A stretch of DNA of 32,821 nt. It comes from a virus. Below the pieces are notes generated by a model that saw only the letters and a list, made by a program, of their open reading frames with translations, was not told where the DNA came from and searched no databases. The stretch lies in IMG/VR virus record IMGVR_UViG_3300042326_000879, positions 1 through 32,821 of that record; one strand, written 5' to 3'. A program made the translations under genes and the position numbers. Below are positions 17,478 to 25,480 of the stretch, in pieces (within the stretch, counting starts at the first letter, position 1; the number at the start of each line of letters is the position of its first letter).

Positions 17478-18178
17478 TAACTATTTTTTACACTATTTTG
17501 TAAGTTTCTTTGATATTGATTCATACTTTCTATGTCACCAGCAAGTATTGAAGCTGCTTCATCAACAAGTATTTCACAGATGTCCTCTTTAAGTTCACAA
17601 TCCACATTTGTAGTGTAAACAGATCCCGTACTAGGATTTACACAATTTATAAACTGAATATCTTTTGGTTTTCTATAGTAGACAAGACTTACATTTTCTA
17701 CATCAAATAAATTATTTGTATAGATTTTTATTTTATCTGCACCCACTGTACAAAAGGTTTCAGCCCATTCAAATGAAGGACCTTTAAAATCATCTGATAA
17801 AAGAATATCTACGTTAGCTTCTTCCACCTGATATATAGAAAGACTCACACTTGGACAACAACTTGTCTTTGCAAAACCACTCACTCTTACAAAATGCAAG
17901 TAGTTAGAAGGAATAACTTCTGTTTCGTAATAGTTATTATTCTCTGTTGATTTTAATGTAACAGTATTTAAAAGAACTTGTAAATCATCTATTGTGTTAA
18001 TACTCTGTTCAGCTGCTTCTTTTTTAGAATTTAACCCATGAAGTTGTCTGCGAGTCCATTCAATTTGTGCTTTATTAAAAGCTTCTTGAATTTGCCAACA
18101 TTCAATGTTATCATAATCAAGACTAGCAAGTTTATTTAAACGTTGTTTAATTTTAATTTGTAACAGGTTATTATTCAT
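17477..18178 (-). CDS. Head-tail connector (ring/adaptor) protein candidate
   Basis: A 233-aa protein starting with a helical N-terminus (KIKQRLNKLASLDYDNIECW, QIQEAFNKAQIEWTRRQL), a beta-rich middle (YLHFVRVSGF, KIKIYTNNLFDVENVSLVYY) and a C-terminal helix (EDICEILVDEAASILAGDIE). Helix, beta and helix order with this start is how I remember the ring or adaptor proteins below the portal in crAss-like phages. Position supports it: after the capsid gene, before tail genes. The specific ring is not determined. Confidence 0.65.
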   Translation of the reverse strand: MNNNLLQIKIKQRLNKLASLDYDNIECWQIQEAFNKAQIEWTRRQLHGLNSKKEAAEQSINTIDDLQVLLNTVTLKSTENNNYYETEVIPSNYLHFVRVSGFAKTSCCPSVSLSIYQVEEANVDILLSDDFKGPSFEWAETFCTVGADKIKIYTNNLFDVENVSLVYYRKPKDIQFINCVNPSTGSVYTTNVDCELKEDICEILVDEAASILAGDIESMNQYQRNLQNSVKNS

Positions 18179-18183
18179 AGGTC

Positions 18184-19200
18184 TTAAGCATTCCAGTATT
18201 TCTCAACCTTCTTAGTGAGATCTATTAAAATTTCTTCATTAAGAGGGTTTTTAAGATATTCAGCAACATCAGAAAGATTTCTTCCGAGCATTGTTGATGT
18301 TTGCATATGATAGATAAAACCATCTCCTTTTGTAGCAATAAACTTATAATAAGAACTATCTTTAACTATTGCTTTGATTTTTAAAGACTCCATATCTAAA
18401 CCTGCAGCGTCTAAAAATCTTTGAGCAGTTTTACGTTTATCCTTTTCTATAAGTTCACCATTGATATACTTATCCATATTATCATAGATGATATCATTTG
18501 GTGTAGACTTCTTATATTGAGCACTGTTAGGATCTAACAATTTTGCTACATATAAAAGTTTATTTTGATTTTTGTCAAACAACTTTTGAAGTTCAGATAA
18601 AGCTTTGTTACGCAATTTCTTCACTTCAGTTTGTATAGAAGCTGTTTGTTCAAGTTTATCAAGATAGAATTTAGGAGAAACAGCCATTTTTCTAGCTTCT
18701 TCTAAACTTTTTGATACTATTGAGAAACCACCTGCTTCTATAGCATATAATCTAATCAGATCATAAGGATCAGTATCAGGTTCTAAATACACAGGTTCAT
18801 TACCACATCTAATTTTAATCTTATCCCAAAACTCAAAATTATCTGGTTTAAGCAGTTTAACCTTATTCCAAAATTGTTCATCACTAGGATCAACTACATT
18901 AGAAGCAAGTTCTTTTTCAAGTTGAGACACAACAACTTTAATCTGTTTAATCTTTGCTTCTTGTTCATCTAAAGGAAGTTCTCTTATATCAGGAGAAAAC
19001 TCATTAAGACCTGTTACATAACGTTTAATACCGTTAATTTCTAAACAAGCTAATTGTTCCTCATGAAAAGCACCATCAAAAAGACTAAGTCCATATTTTT
19101 GTAATCCCATATTTTCAATAACAGGATTAAAATAAGGACGAATAGCAATACTAGATTTCTTGTTCTGTGGATACTTTTCCACAATAGTCACACTACTCAT
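18184..19200 (-). CDS. 338-aa protein encoded after the capsid gene, unknown function
   Basis: A Lys/Glu-rich, mainly helical protein that I do not recognise. The start MSSVTIVEKYPQNKKSSIAI follows an A-rich leader (AAATAAAAAAAACC) just downstream of the three-hairpin element. A coiled-coil segment lies around residues 75-110 (EQEAKIKQIKVVVSQLEKEL) and another near 190-215. Near the end, YYKFIATKGDGFIYHMQTST suggests a small beta domain. It lies between the capsid and connector genes, so it may be a head completion, decoration or packaged internal protein. Its separation from the capsid gene by an RNA structure suggests its level is set separately. Confidence 0.7.
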   Translation of the reverse strand: MSSVTIVEKYPQNKKSSIAIRPYFNPVIENMGLQKYGLSLFDGAFHEEQLACLEINGIKRYVTGLNEFSPDIRELPLDEQEAKIKQIKVVVSQLEKELASNVVDPSDEQFWNKVKLLKPDNFEFWDKIKIRCGNEPVYLEPDTDPYDLIRLYAIEAGGFSIVSKSLEEARKMAVSPKFYLDKLEQTASIQTEVKKLRNKALSELQKLFDKNQNKLLYVAKLLDPNSAQYKKSTPNDIIYDNMDKYINGELIEKDKRKTAQRFLDAAGLDMESLKIKAIVKDSSYYKFIATKGDGFIYHMQTSTMLGRNLSDVAEYLKNPLNEEILIDLTKKVEKYWNA

Positions 19201-19223
19201 GTTTGGTTTTTTTTATTTTAAAC

Positions 19224-19337
19224 TGTCCGTAATTTGCGGACAATTGACCTGGTGAAGAGTTACGAGCTCTTCGTGGACGTATCCACCAGGTTATAATTTT
19301 GTAAATTAGAAGAAGTTACGGCTTCTTATAATTTACA
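19224..19337 (-). ncRNA. Three-hairpin structured RNA element downstream of the capsid gene
   Basis: In 114 bases between the capsid and 338-aa genes the minus strand has three stable hairpins. H1 (19300-19337) has a 9-bp stem, one mismatch, 6 bp and loop CCGUAA. H2 (19247-19291) has outer ACCUGGU/ACCAGGU, a side hairpin GGA-UACG-UCC and inner GAAGAG/CUCUUC with loop CUCGUAA. H3 (19224-19242) has UGUCCG/CGGACA with loop CAAAUUA. H1 and H2 share a purine-rich arm, CGUAA loop and pyrimidine arm. The H1 loop CCGUAA is exactly complementary to UUACGG in the 3' half of H3. No T-tract follows any hairpin, so these are not ordinary terminators. A processing, stability or attenuation role is inference. 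Confidence 0.6.
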
Positions 19338-19342
19338 GGAGA

Positions 19343-20962
19343 TTAGAATGAACCACCAGTTACAGGATTTCTCATAACAATCTTTAACACCTTGGTTGGA
19401 TCTTTAACCCAAATAGCTGGCATTGTTTGTGTCATGAATACACGATATCCGTTGAAGTTTCCAGAAGACTGGAATCCTTGACTACGTCCCATGTAATCCA
19501 TAGTACCATTTTGATAGAACCATTTCAATTGATTATCCCAAGATAATTTCAACAAGAAGATGTTGTCATTAGTATTCTCAGTGATATCAAATATGATGAA
19601 GTTGTAGCTAGACAGAGGGAAACCATCTATAATAGGATTCTCAATATCATTAGTATGAATATTATCAAACGCTGGGTTCAATACAAACTTAACATTAGCC
19701 AAGAACGGAATAACGTATTGAGTGTAAGCAAAACCAAAGTTCAGATCCATACCTTTACCTGTGATGGCACCCACCTCAGAAGCATTAATAACAAGACCTG
19801 AGTTGATAGCTTCACGCTTAATGGCTTCATTTACAAGACGCATACCACCCATACCAGTTTGTACAACCAGTGAACGTTTAGGATCTGGTCCTTTAAATTC
19901 AACCTTACCATTAAAGAAGTTGAAGATTTCAGATTTGAAAAGATCTAAGTTAAAAGAAGCTTTGTTATAAACACGTTTGAAAGAGTTATCAAGTTGTTTC
20001 CAAAGACCTACAGATAATCTGATATCATCTGGACCATCTTGCTTCACCTTTCCACCCTGTCCCCACATTAAGTAGTTCTCAATGTCATTAGCAATCTTGG
20101 TCAGATGTGCAGACTCAAGAGCAGTGAGGAAAGAACGAGTGAGTTGTCCAGAAGCATAAGCTTTCTTAACATAGTCTTTACCCATTTTAGAAGCAATATC
20201 TTCTAAACTATTTAAAGAAGGATCAACATTTTTGTCAAAGTTTCTCCACAATTCAATAACAGGTACAGTACCATCAGCACGAAGACCACCTTTTAACATC
20301 AAGTCTGCACGAGAGCTAATAGAATAGTGTACGTGAGCTTCAGCACCACCAACGTAGTTATAAAATTCACGGAAACCACCATTCACACTACCAAGATCAG
20401 AAAAACGCTCACCATATTCACCACGAGCAGAACTCTTACGGAAGAATTTAGTTCCCACTTTTAAGTAACGGTTCTCTAAGAAACGAGTGCTATCACTATT
20501 TACAAGTTGTACAGTGTAAATGAAACCATCACCAGCAGGTATGATATCATCTGCAGTGACATACATTTCAACTCCATTATACTTGTCATAAGTGATAATG
20601 TCACCATTACCAAAAGAACGTTTGTTAATTTTAATCTTGAAAGATTGACCATCAAGACCTTTAGTGGTGTTTGCAGATTCAACATCTTCTAAAATATAAG
20701 GAAGATCTTGAGCAACAGGAACTTGCCACTTGTATTCACCACGGTTGTTATCAACCATAATGACGTTCTTTCCACCAAAACTGGACATTTGATATAAAGG
20801 CATTTCTACCTTCTGTGCCATAGCCCACAGATCAACAGGACCTAAGTCAGTTGGTTCTGCACTCTTAAGCAGATTTGAAAGGTGATAAGAATCTACGTGA
20901 GAGCTAGTTTGGTAGCTGGTATCCCGTAGGAAAATACCATTGTTTAAACTTGGGGTAGGCAT
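19343..20962 (-). CDS. Major capsid protein (probable)
   Basis: A 539-aa protein directly after the portal and scaffold-like genes, the usual place of the major capsid protein. The length fits large-phage HK97-fold capsid proteins. It starts MPTPSLNNGIFLRDTSYQTS, then has a helix with DLWAMAQKVEMPLYQM, beta strands (DIITYDKYNGVEMYVTADDI), a long helical region near 250-300 and a C-terminal part ending GYRVFMTQTMPAIWVKD. I cannot match a short signature motif, so the call rests on gene order, size and overall look. No standard promoter motif lies in the 32-base upstream gap, so it is probably expressed from the unit that starts before the scaffold gene. Confidence 0.75.
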   Translation of the reverse strand: MPTPSLNNGIFLRDTSYQTSSHVDSYHLSNLLKSAEPTDLGPVDLWAMAQKVEMPLYQMSSFGGKNVIMVDNNRGEYKWQVPVAQDLPYILEDVESANTTKGLDGQSFKIKINKRSFGNGDIITYDKYNGVEMYVTADDIIPAGDGFIYTVQLVNSDSTRFLENRYLKVGTKFFRKSSARGEYGERFSDLGSVNGGFREFYNYVGGAEAHVHYSISSRADLMLKGGLRADGTVPVIELWRNFDKNVDPSLNSLEDIASKMGKDYVKKAYASGQLTRSFLTALESAHLTKIANDIENYLMWGQGGKVKQDGPDDIRLSVGLWKQLDNSFKRVYNKASFNLDLFKSEIFNFFNGKVEFKGPDPKRSLVVQTGMGGMRLVNEAIKREAINSGLVINASEVGAITGKGMDLNFGFAYTQYVIPFLANVKFVLNPAFDNIHTNDIENPIIDGFPLSSYNFIIFDITENTNDNIFLLKLSWDNQLKWFYQNGTMDYMGRSQGFQSSGNFNGYRVFMTQTMPAIWVKDPTKVLKIVMRNPVTGGSF

Positions 20963-20994
20963 AGTAAATCGGATTTTAGATTAAATAAAATATT

Positions 20995-22269
20995 TTAACG
21001 TTTAAATATATTTGTAGGTCTAGCTATTTTTCGTGTTCTTGCTTCTGGTTCTTCTTCTTGGTAGGATGAAGCATTTTTACGACTTTGTTCTGTTTTTAGC
21101 TGACGCACTGTTTGTTCAACTTGTTGATTCTTACCCTGTTTTTTTAATTCAGAACGATAGTCATCAGGGCTAGATAGTAACCAAAGAGCTTCTGCAATCA
21201 ATGAGTAGTTTGGTTCTACAAACTGATATTTCTCTAAAAGATGTCCTAATAAGTTAGTAGGACGTCCACTTATAGAAGGATATTGAGGCTGAACAAGACC
21301 ACTGTATAATTGAGCTTGTGTCTTTTTGTCTAGCTTCAGTCCGTTGATTTCAGCTGGTCTCAAAGCTTCAAATACATTCTGCATGTAAGCTTGAGCAGCT
21401 TGCTCTTGTTGTTGTTTTTTACCTTCCTGTTCTGCAAGTTGAGATTGAACAATCTGTTCTTGCATTTGATCCAGTTTAGGTTTAAACTGTTTAGCTTTCT
21501 TTTCTAATACACCAAGATCTTTCCAAGTGGTAATTTCTTCTTCAATTTCTTCCTCATTACCAAAACCAGTGGCTTGTAAATATGATTTAACAATACCTTC
21601 TTGGTCATTCTCGTCAGTGGGATTTAAAGATCTCACTTGTTCAACTTGAGCTAGAGCTTGGAACAATCCTTTAAGATCTTGTCCTCCATCCATCACATAT
21701 TTAGCAGCATATTGAAGTTCATCTGGTAAAGACTCAAAAAACTCTTTTGGAGTTTTAGCAGCAACTTCTTGCTTAAGGTTTTCTACATTAGCTTGCCAGA
21801 GTTCTTCTACGTCTTTTTCTCCAAGACCAACTAAATAATCATCAAGACTTTGCTTACTTTCATCATAATCATCAAAGGCAAACATCTCTTTAGACTCTAT
21901 ACGTTTCTTTAGAAACTCAACAAGTCCTGATTTTTCAGTTTTAGGACGACCTGGTTTTGATTTCTTATCATCAAAATCTTCATCATCTTTATTTAACTCA
22001 TCAAAGATGTTTTCAGTGGATGTTCCACGTGGAACAGTGTCTTTAGATTTATCAGGAGTGTCACCACCTTCTAAATCATCAGCTGGTTCATCATCAATAA
22101 AACTAAGATCTACATCTTTTTTACTAAAAATACTTGGTTTTGCTTCTGGTTTTTTTGCATCGGTTGATGTAGCTGTCACAATGCTTTCTGCACCAGGAGC
22201 ACCTAACCAGCTATCAATATCAACATCTACTTGTTGCACATTAGTCTGTACATTTGATTGGGTATCCAT
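20995..22269 (-). CDS. Scaffold-like acidic protein
   Basis: A 424-aa, highly charged protein between portal and capsid genes, where scaffolding proteins are usually encoded. The first 130 residues are acidic and low in hydrophobic residues (DLSFIDDEPADDLEGGDTPD, DELNKDDEDFDDKK). The middle is helical. Residues 270-300 form a Gln-rich coiled coil (QEGKKQQQEQAAQAYMQNVF). The C-terminus is basic (ARTRKIARPTNIFKR), as expected for a scaffold tail that contacts capsid protein. A scaffold would guide head assembly and then leave or be digested. It heads a unit with promoter copy e and runs into the capsid gene. Confidence 0.7.
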   Translation of the reverse strand: MDTQSNVQTNVQQVDVDIDSWLGAPGAESIVTATSTDAKKPEAKPSIFSKKDVDLSFIDDEPADDLEGGDTPDKSKDTVPRGTSTENIFDELNKDDEDFDDKKSKPGRPKTEKSGLVEFLKKRIESKEMFAFDDYDESKQSLDDYLVGLGEKDVEELWQANVENLKQEVAAKTPKEFFESLPDELQYAAKYVMDGGQDLKGLFQALAQVEQVRSLNPTDENDQEGIVKSYLQATGFGNEEEIEEEITTWKDLGVLEKKAKQFKPKLDQMQEQIVQSQLAEQEGKKQQQEQAAQAYMQNVFEALRPAEINGLKLDKKTQAQLYSGLVQPQYPSISGRPTNLLGHLLEKYQFVEPNYSLIAEALWLLSSPDDYRSELKKQGKNQQVEQTVRQLKTEQSRKNASSYQEEEPEARTRKIARPTNIFKR

Positions 22270-22294
22270 AACTTATTTGGTTTTTTATGGGGAG

Positions 22295-22325
22295 TTCTTC
22301 TACATTAAAAATATACGATTTTAAA
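22295..22325 (-). promoter_or_regulatory. Phage-type promoter motif (copy e)
   Basis: The minus strand reads TTTAAAATCGTATATTTTTA and then ATGTAGAAG. The core is at 22310-22316, 41 bases before the scaffold ATG at 22269. It follows the terminator at 22349-22383 and would drive the scaffold and capsid genes. Confidence 0.6.
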
Positions 22326-22348
22326 CTCTTAAAATTTAAAATGTATTA

Positions 22349-22383
22349 TAAAAAAATAGCTGAAGTAAGGATAATAGAGCTAT
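22349..22383 (-). terminator. Possible intrinsic terminator after the portal gene
   Basis: The arms ATAGCT (22356-22361) and AGCTAT (22378-22383) give a 6-bp stem with a 16-base loop. On the minus strand it is followed by seven T. The stem is short, but its place just after the portal stop and before promoter copy e supports it. Confidence 0.5.
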
Positions 22384-22385
22384 AA

Positions 22386-25139
22386 TTATTTACCTGTCTT
22401 TTTACTAGATGATTTTACATCATATTTGTTCTTGTTTTCTCTAGCAATTTGTAATTGCTTGTCAGCTATTTCTTTTTGAGCCTGCAACTTTTCTCTATCT
22501 AATTGTAGTTTTTGTTGATTAGTGCTTGTTTTATTTACTTCTTGCTCACGTTTAAAGTTCATTTGCTCTTGATAATTCTCCTGCTTTCTAATCCCTTCTA
22601 AAGCATCTTGATAGTCAGACTGCTTATTTTCATTTATATCTACAGCTGAACCATATCCTGCAGCCCGTATTTCAGCCACTGTGATGTCTTTCTGTATCAT
22701 TTTGTCATCACGATCGGCCTGAGCTTGAAGATCCATTTGTTTTTGTTTTTCCTGACTAGCCATAAGTTCTTGCTGCATTTGCTGCTGAATTTGCTGCTCT
22801 TGTTGTTTTTGAGCAAGCATTTTTTCTTCAGCAGCTTTAAGAACACCTGTGAGTTCAGCTATAGATTCAGATTTAATAACATTTCCAAGATCGTATATAG
22901 AAGCTCCGGTGGTATTATTATTAATAGCTAGTTGTTTAAGCTGCTCCATTACAGCACGGGAATTAGTTTTAGTAGTGCAGAATATATTAAGATCTCTAAG
23001 AAGAAGGTCTGTACCGTTCATCTCAAAGTTCATTTTCTCATCCTTAGACGTGATGTATGTTAGTCTTACACTAGGTTTAGTGGAATGATAATACTGAGCC
23101 AGGTCAGTTCTCATCTGATGAACTCTAGGCATTAGATTATCACTATGCTGTATAAAGTATTGTTCTGTTTGAGCATAGCTAGCATTCATAGCTTGTTCTA
23201 CGGCCGTAGCTGTTTGTTGTTGAGCTATTTGAGCTCCCATACGTTGAGGATTCAAACCAATCACTTCAAATGCTTGATTTTTAAAATATGTAGCAAGTTG
23301 AATACGAGATAGTAAACGATTTGTTTGCTCAAGATTTAACACTTGATAATGCTGAAAATTTAATGCATTCTCAGTGTTAGTGATGGAAGTGTCTAAGGGC
23401 AACATCTGAAAATTCTTCATAGCTACATAAGCCTTAGCTAAATTGTTCTTTCCCCAATCTTCACCCATAGAATGACGTGGTAGAGAATTTTGATCCAATA
23501 GAATAACTGTTCCAAGCTCATCTACTAATATATCAGCTATTTGGTTGTTTACAATATTAAAGCTAATTTGGTAGGGTTTCATAAGATCTACCATAGATGT
23601 ACTACGGGAGTTTCTGTCTCCAAATACTGCTCCTTCTACAGGAAGCTTACAACCATATAATGTATTATCACCTTTAAACTGAAATGGAATACGTCCTGGT
23701 TTACCTCCATTAAGTCCTAAATAGATAGGATTTATACCTCCTGGATTATTTTGACCCCAGAAAGCTGGTCTATTGGGTCCAATCTTAATGCCTCCCCATG
23801 TTTCATTAATCCAAATCCAATCTATATGCTCACCAAATATTAAGTTATCTTTAGACTTTTGTTTATATAAAGCTGTGTTATACAATGGTTTATCTGTAAC
23901 CTTGTATTTTTCACTAATTATTTCTTGTATAATTTCACCTTCTTCTGTGATTTTAGTAAGATGACCTAGTTTACGTTGAGACTTCCAATAAATAGTGGAA
24001 ACTCTAAGCATATGAGATTTACCAAAATCCACTACATCTTCAGAATCTGAAAGAATCCATTCTACAATATCACCTGTACCAAATTGATTATCATGTATAG
24101 ACATATGTTGTCTATAAGCAAGAGATGGCATTTGTGTATTCCAGTCATGAGATTTTGTAGCGTCATAATAACTTCCATCATTTTGATAACCTGGTATCAT
24201 ATAACCTGAAGAACGGACAGGATAAACTGATTCTAAAGACTCTAATTGTTCTTGAGTCATCATCCAACCATACTTATCAATAACGTCTGGTAAAGATAGG
24301 AGATCCATCTTACCTACCCAGTTTCCCTGGGAAATGTAACGTACATCAGGAGATTTATGATAGAATGTTAATAACGGATTCCAAAGTTCTAGCTCATAGT
24401 CATCTTCCATCATTCTAAAATGCCAAAACTCACGATCTGTAATAAGCATGTCACGGAATGCACGTTCTTCAAGTTCTTGCATTTTAAACCTTTCTTCGTC
24501 TACACTCATTTGATGAGAAGCCCACTCCTCAATCATTGATCTATAGTCTTTACGAAAGAATGATTCTATCTCAGGAAGTTGTTTTAAATTATCAGGAGCT
24601 GTTGCTTTTTGCATTTCTTCACTATCTAACTCCACTCCCATATTGAGCATTTGCATCATCATCTTACGTTCAGCATCCTGTAAAAGGACGTTTTCAAGCA
24701 TAGCTCTTTTTTCTTCTAACATCTCGTTATAAGAAATATCATCTACGGCTTTAAACATAATACGAGAAGAACGCTTAGAAAACTCGTTACATAGAACATT
24801 TACTACGTTGGGAATAATAGGATAGAATTTGAGTTCTAAAGCTGATTCATCCTCTTTAGTTAGAGTGTCTATTAGATCAGCCATCTCATTATCTTCTTCT
24901 ATAATATAGTCTGTTTTGTCAATTAGCCCTTTAGAAAGCTTGTAGTTTTTCATTAATCTACGAGCATTACGTCTAAGTTGCTTCATTCCTTGGAACTCTA
25001 GCCAGTCAAGATTGTGAGACCTCCATTCATCATCTTTCTCTTTTTCTGGCAAAAACTGAATTGGCTGGGTAAGTGTACCCATCTTCTTATGTTCAGCTTT
25101 TTTACCAGCTTTTAGATCTAGAGCATTATATAACTGCAT
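22386..25139 (-). CDS. Portal protein
   Basis: A 917-aa protein between the terminase and scaffold/capsid genes. The N-terminal two thirds look like a portal core: helical MQLYNALDLKAGKKAEHKKM, ALELKFYPIIPNVVNVLCNE and MSVDEERFKMQELEERAFRD, then beta and clip-like regions, and the crown-side region GLNPQRMGAQIAQQQTATAV. The last 150 residues are very rich in Gln, Lys and Glu (MLAQKQQEQQIQQQMQQELM, QQKLQLDREKLQAQKEIADK). I associate long Gln-rich tails with portals of crAss-like phages. It is larger than most portals (about 500-700 aa), partly because of this tail. A portal is the 12-subunit channel through which DNA is packed. Confidence 0.85.
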   Translation of the reverse strand: MQLYNALDLKAGKKAEHKKMGTLTQPIQFLPEKEKDDEWRSHNLDWLEFQGMKQLRRNARRLMKNYKLSKGLIDKTDYIIEEDNEMADLIDTLTKEDESALELKFYPIIPNVVNVLCNEFSKRSSRIMFKAVDDISYNEMLEEKRAMLENVLLQDAERKMMMQMLNMGVELDSEEMQKATAPDNLKQLPEIESFFRKDYRSMIEEWASHQMSVDEERFKMQELEERAFRDMLITDREFWHFRMMEDDYELELWNPLLTFYHKSPDVRYISQGNWVGKMDLLSLPDVIDKYGWMMTQEQLESLESVYPVRSSGYMIPGYQNDGSYYDATKSHDWNTQMPSLAYRQHMSIHDNQFGTGDIVEWILSDSEDVVDFGKSHMLRVSTIYWKSQRKLGHLTKITEEGEIIQEIISEKYKVTDKPLYNTALYKQKSKDNLIFGEHIDWIWINETWGGIKIGPNRPAFWGQNNPGGINPIYLGLNGGKPGRIPFQFKGDNTLYGCKLPVEGAVFGDRNSRSTSMVDLMKPYQISFNIVNNQIADILVDELGTVILLDQNSLPRHSMGEDWGKNNLAKAYVAMKNFQMLPLDTSITNTENALNFQHYQVLNLEQTNRLLSRIQLATYFKNQAFEVIGLNPQRMGAQIAQQQTATAVEQAMNASYAQTEQYFIQHSDNLMPRVHQMRTDLAQYYHSTKPSVRLTYITSKDEKMNFEMNGTDLLLRDLNIFCTTKTNSRAVMEQLKQLAINNNTTGASIYDLGNVIKSESIAELTGVLKAAEEKMLAQKQQEQQIQQQMQQELMASQEKQKQMDLQAQADRDDKMIQKDITVAEIRAAGYGSAVDINENKQSDYQDALEGIRKQENYQEQMNFKREQEVNKTSTNQQKLQLDREKLQAQKEIADKQLQIARENKNKYDVKSSSKKTGK

Positions 25140-25144
25140 GATTA

Positions 25145-25480
25145 TTAATTATTTAGATCAACTGTAAGAAACGTATTAGTGACAGAAGTTCCTAGATTTG
25201 GATTACTAACAGTAGTGCAAGTTCCTGTACTATCATAAGTATAAATAACTGGTGTTGTACCACTACCAATATTAGTATATGGATTAGGAGTGTTAATTAT
25301 TGGATTGTTCCAACCAGGATAGTATTTAACCGGAGATTCTGCAACAGCTTCTTCTTCTTCTTTCTCTTCTTCTAGATCTTCTTCTTTTAAAAGCAAAAGT
25401 GCCTCTTCTAACGTGAGAGAACTATCTTTTATTAATCTACTTAGAATAGCAACTTTATCTTGATACAGTGAGTTTTCCAT
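25145..25480 (-). CDS. 111-aa protein between terminase and portal, unknown function
   Basis: The start overlaps the terminase stop as TAATG, so translation is coupled. The N-terminal half is helical and very acidic (LTLEEALLLLKEEDLEEEKE). The second half is Asn/Thr/Pro-rich and without clear structure (PGWNNPIINTPNPYTNIGSG). It may be a packaging or portal accessory protein. The function is not recognised. Confidence 0.65.
   Translation of the reverse strand: MENSLYQDKVAILSRLIKDSSLTLEEALLLLKEEDLEEEKEEEEAVAESPVKYYPGWNNPIINTPNPYTNIGSGTTPVIYTYDSTGTCTTVSNPNLGTSVTNTFLTVDLNN

Noticed and set aside
19224-19337. Known riboswitch or tRNA-like fold for the three-hairpin element
   Set aside because: No conserved riboswitch core, cloverleaf or acceptor stem could be matched, so it is reported only as a structured element.
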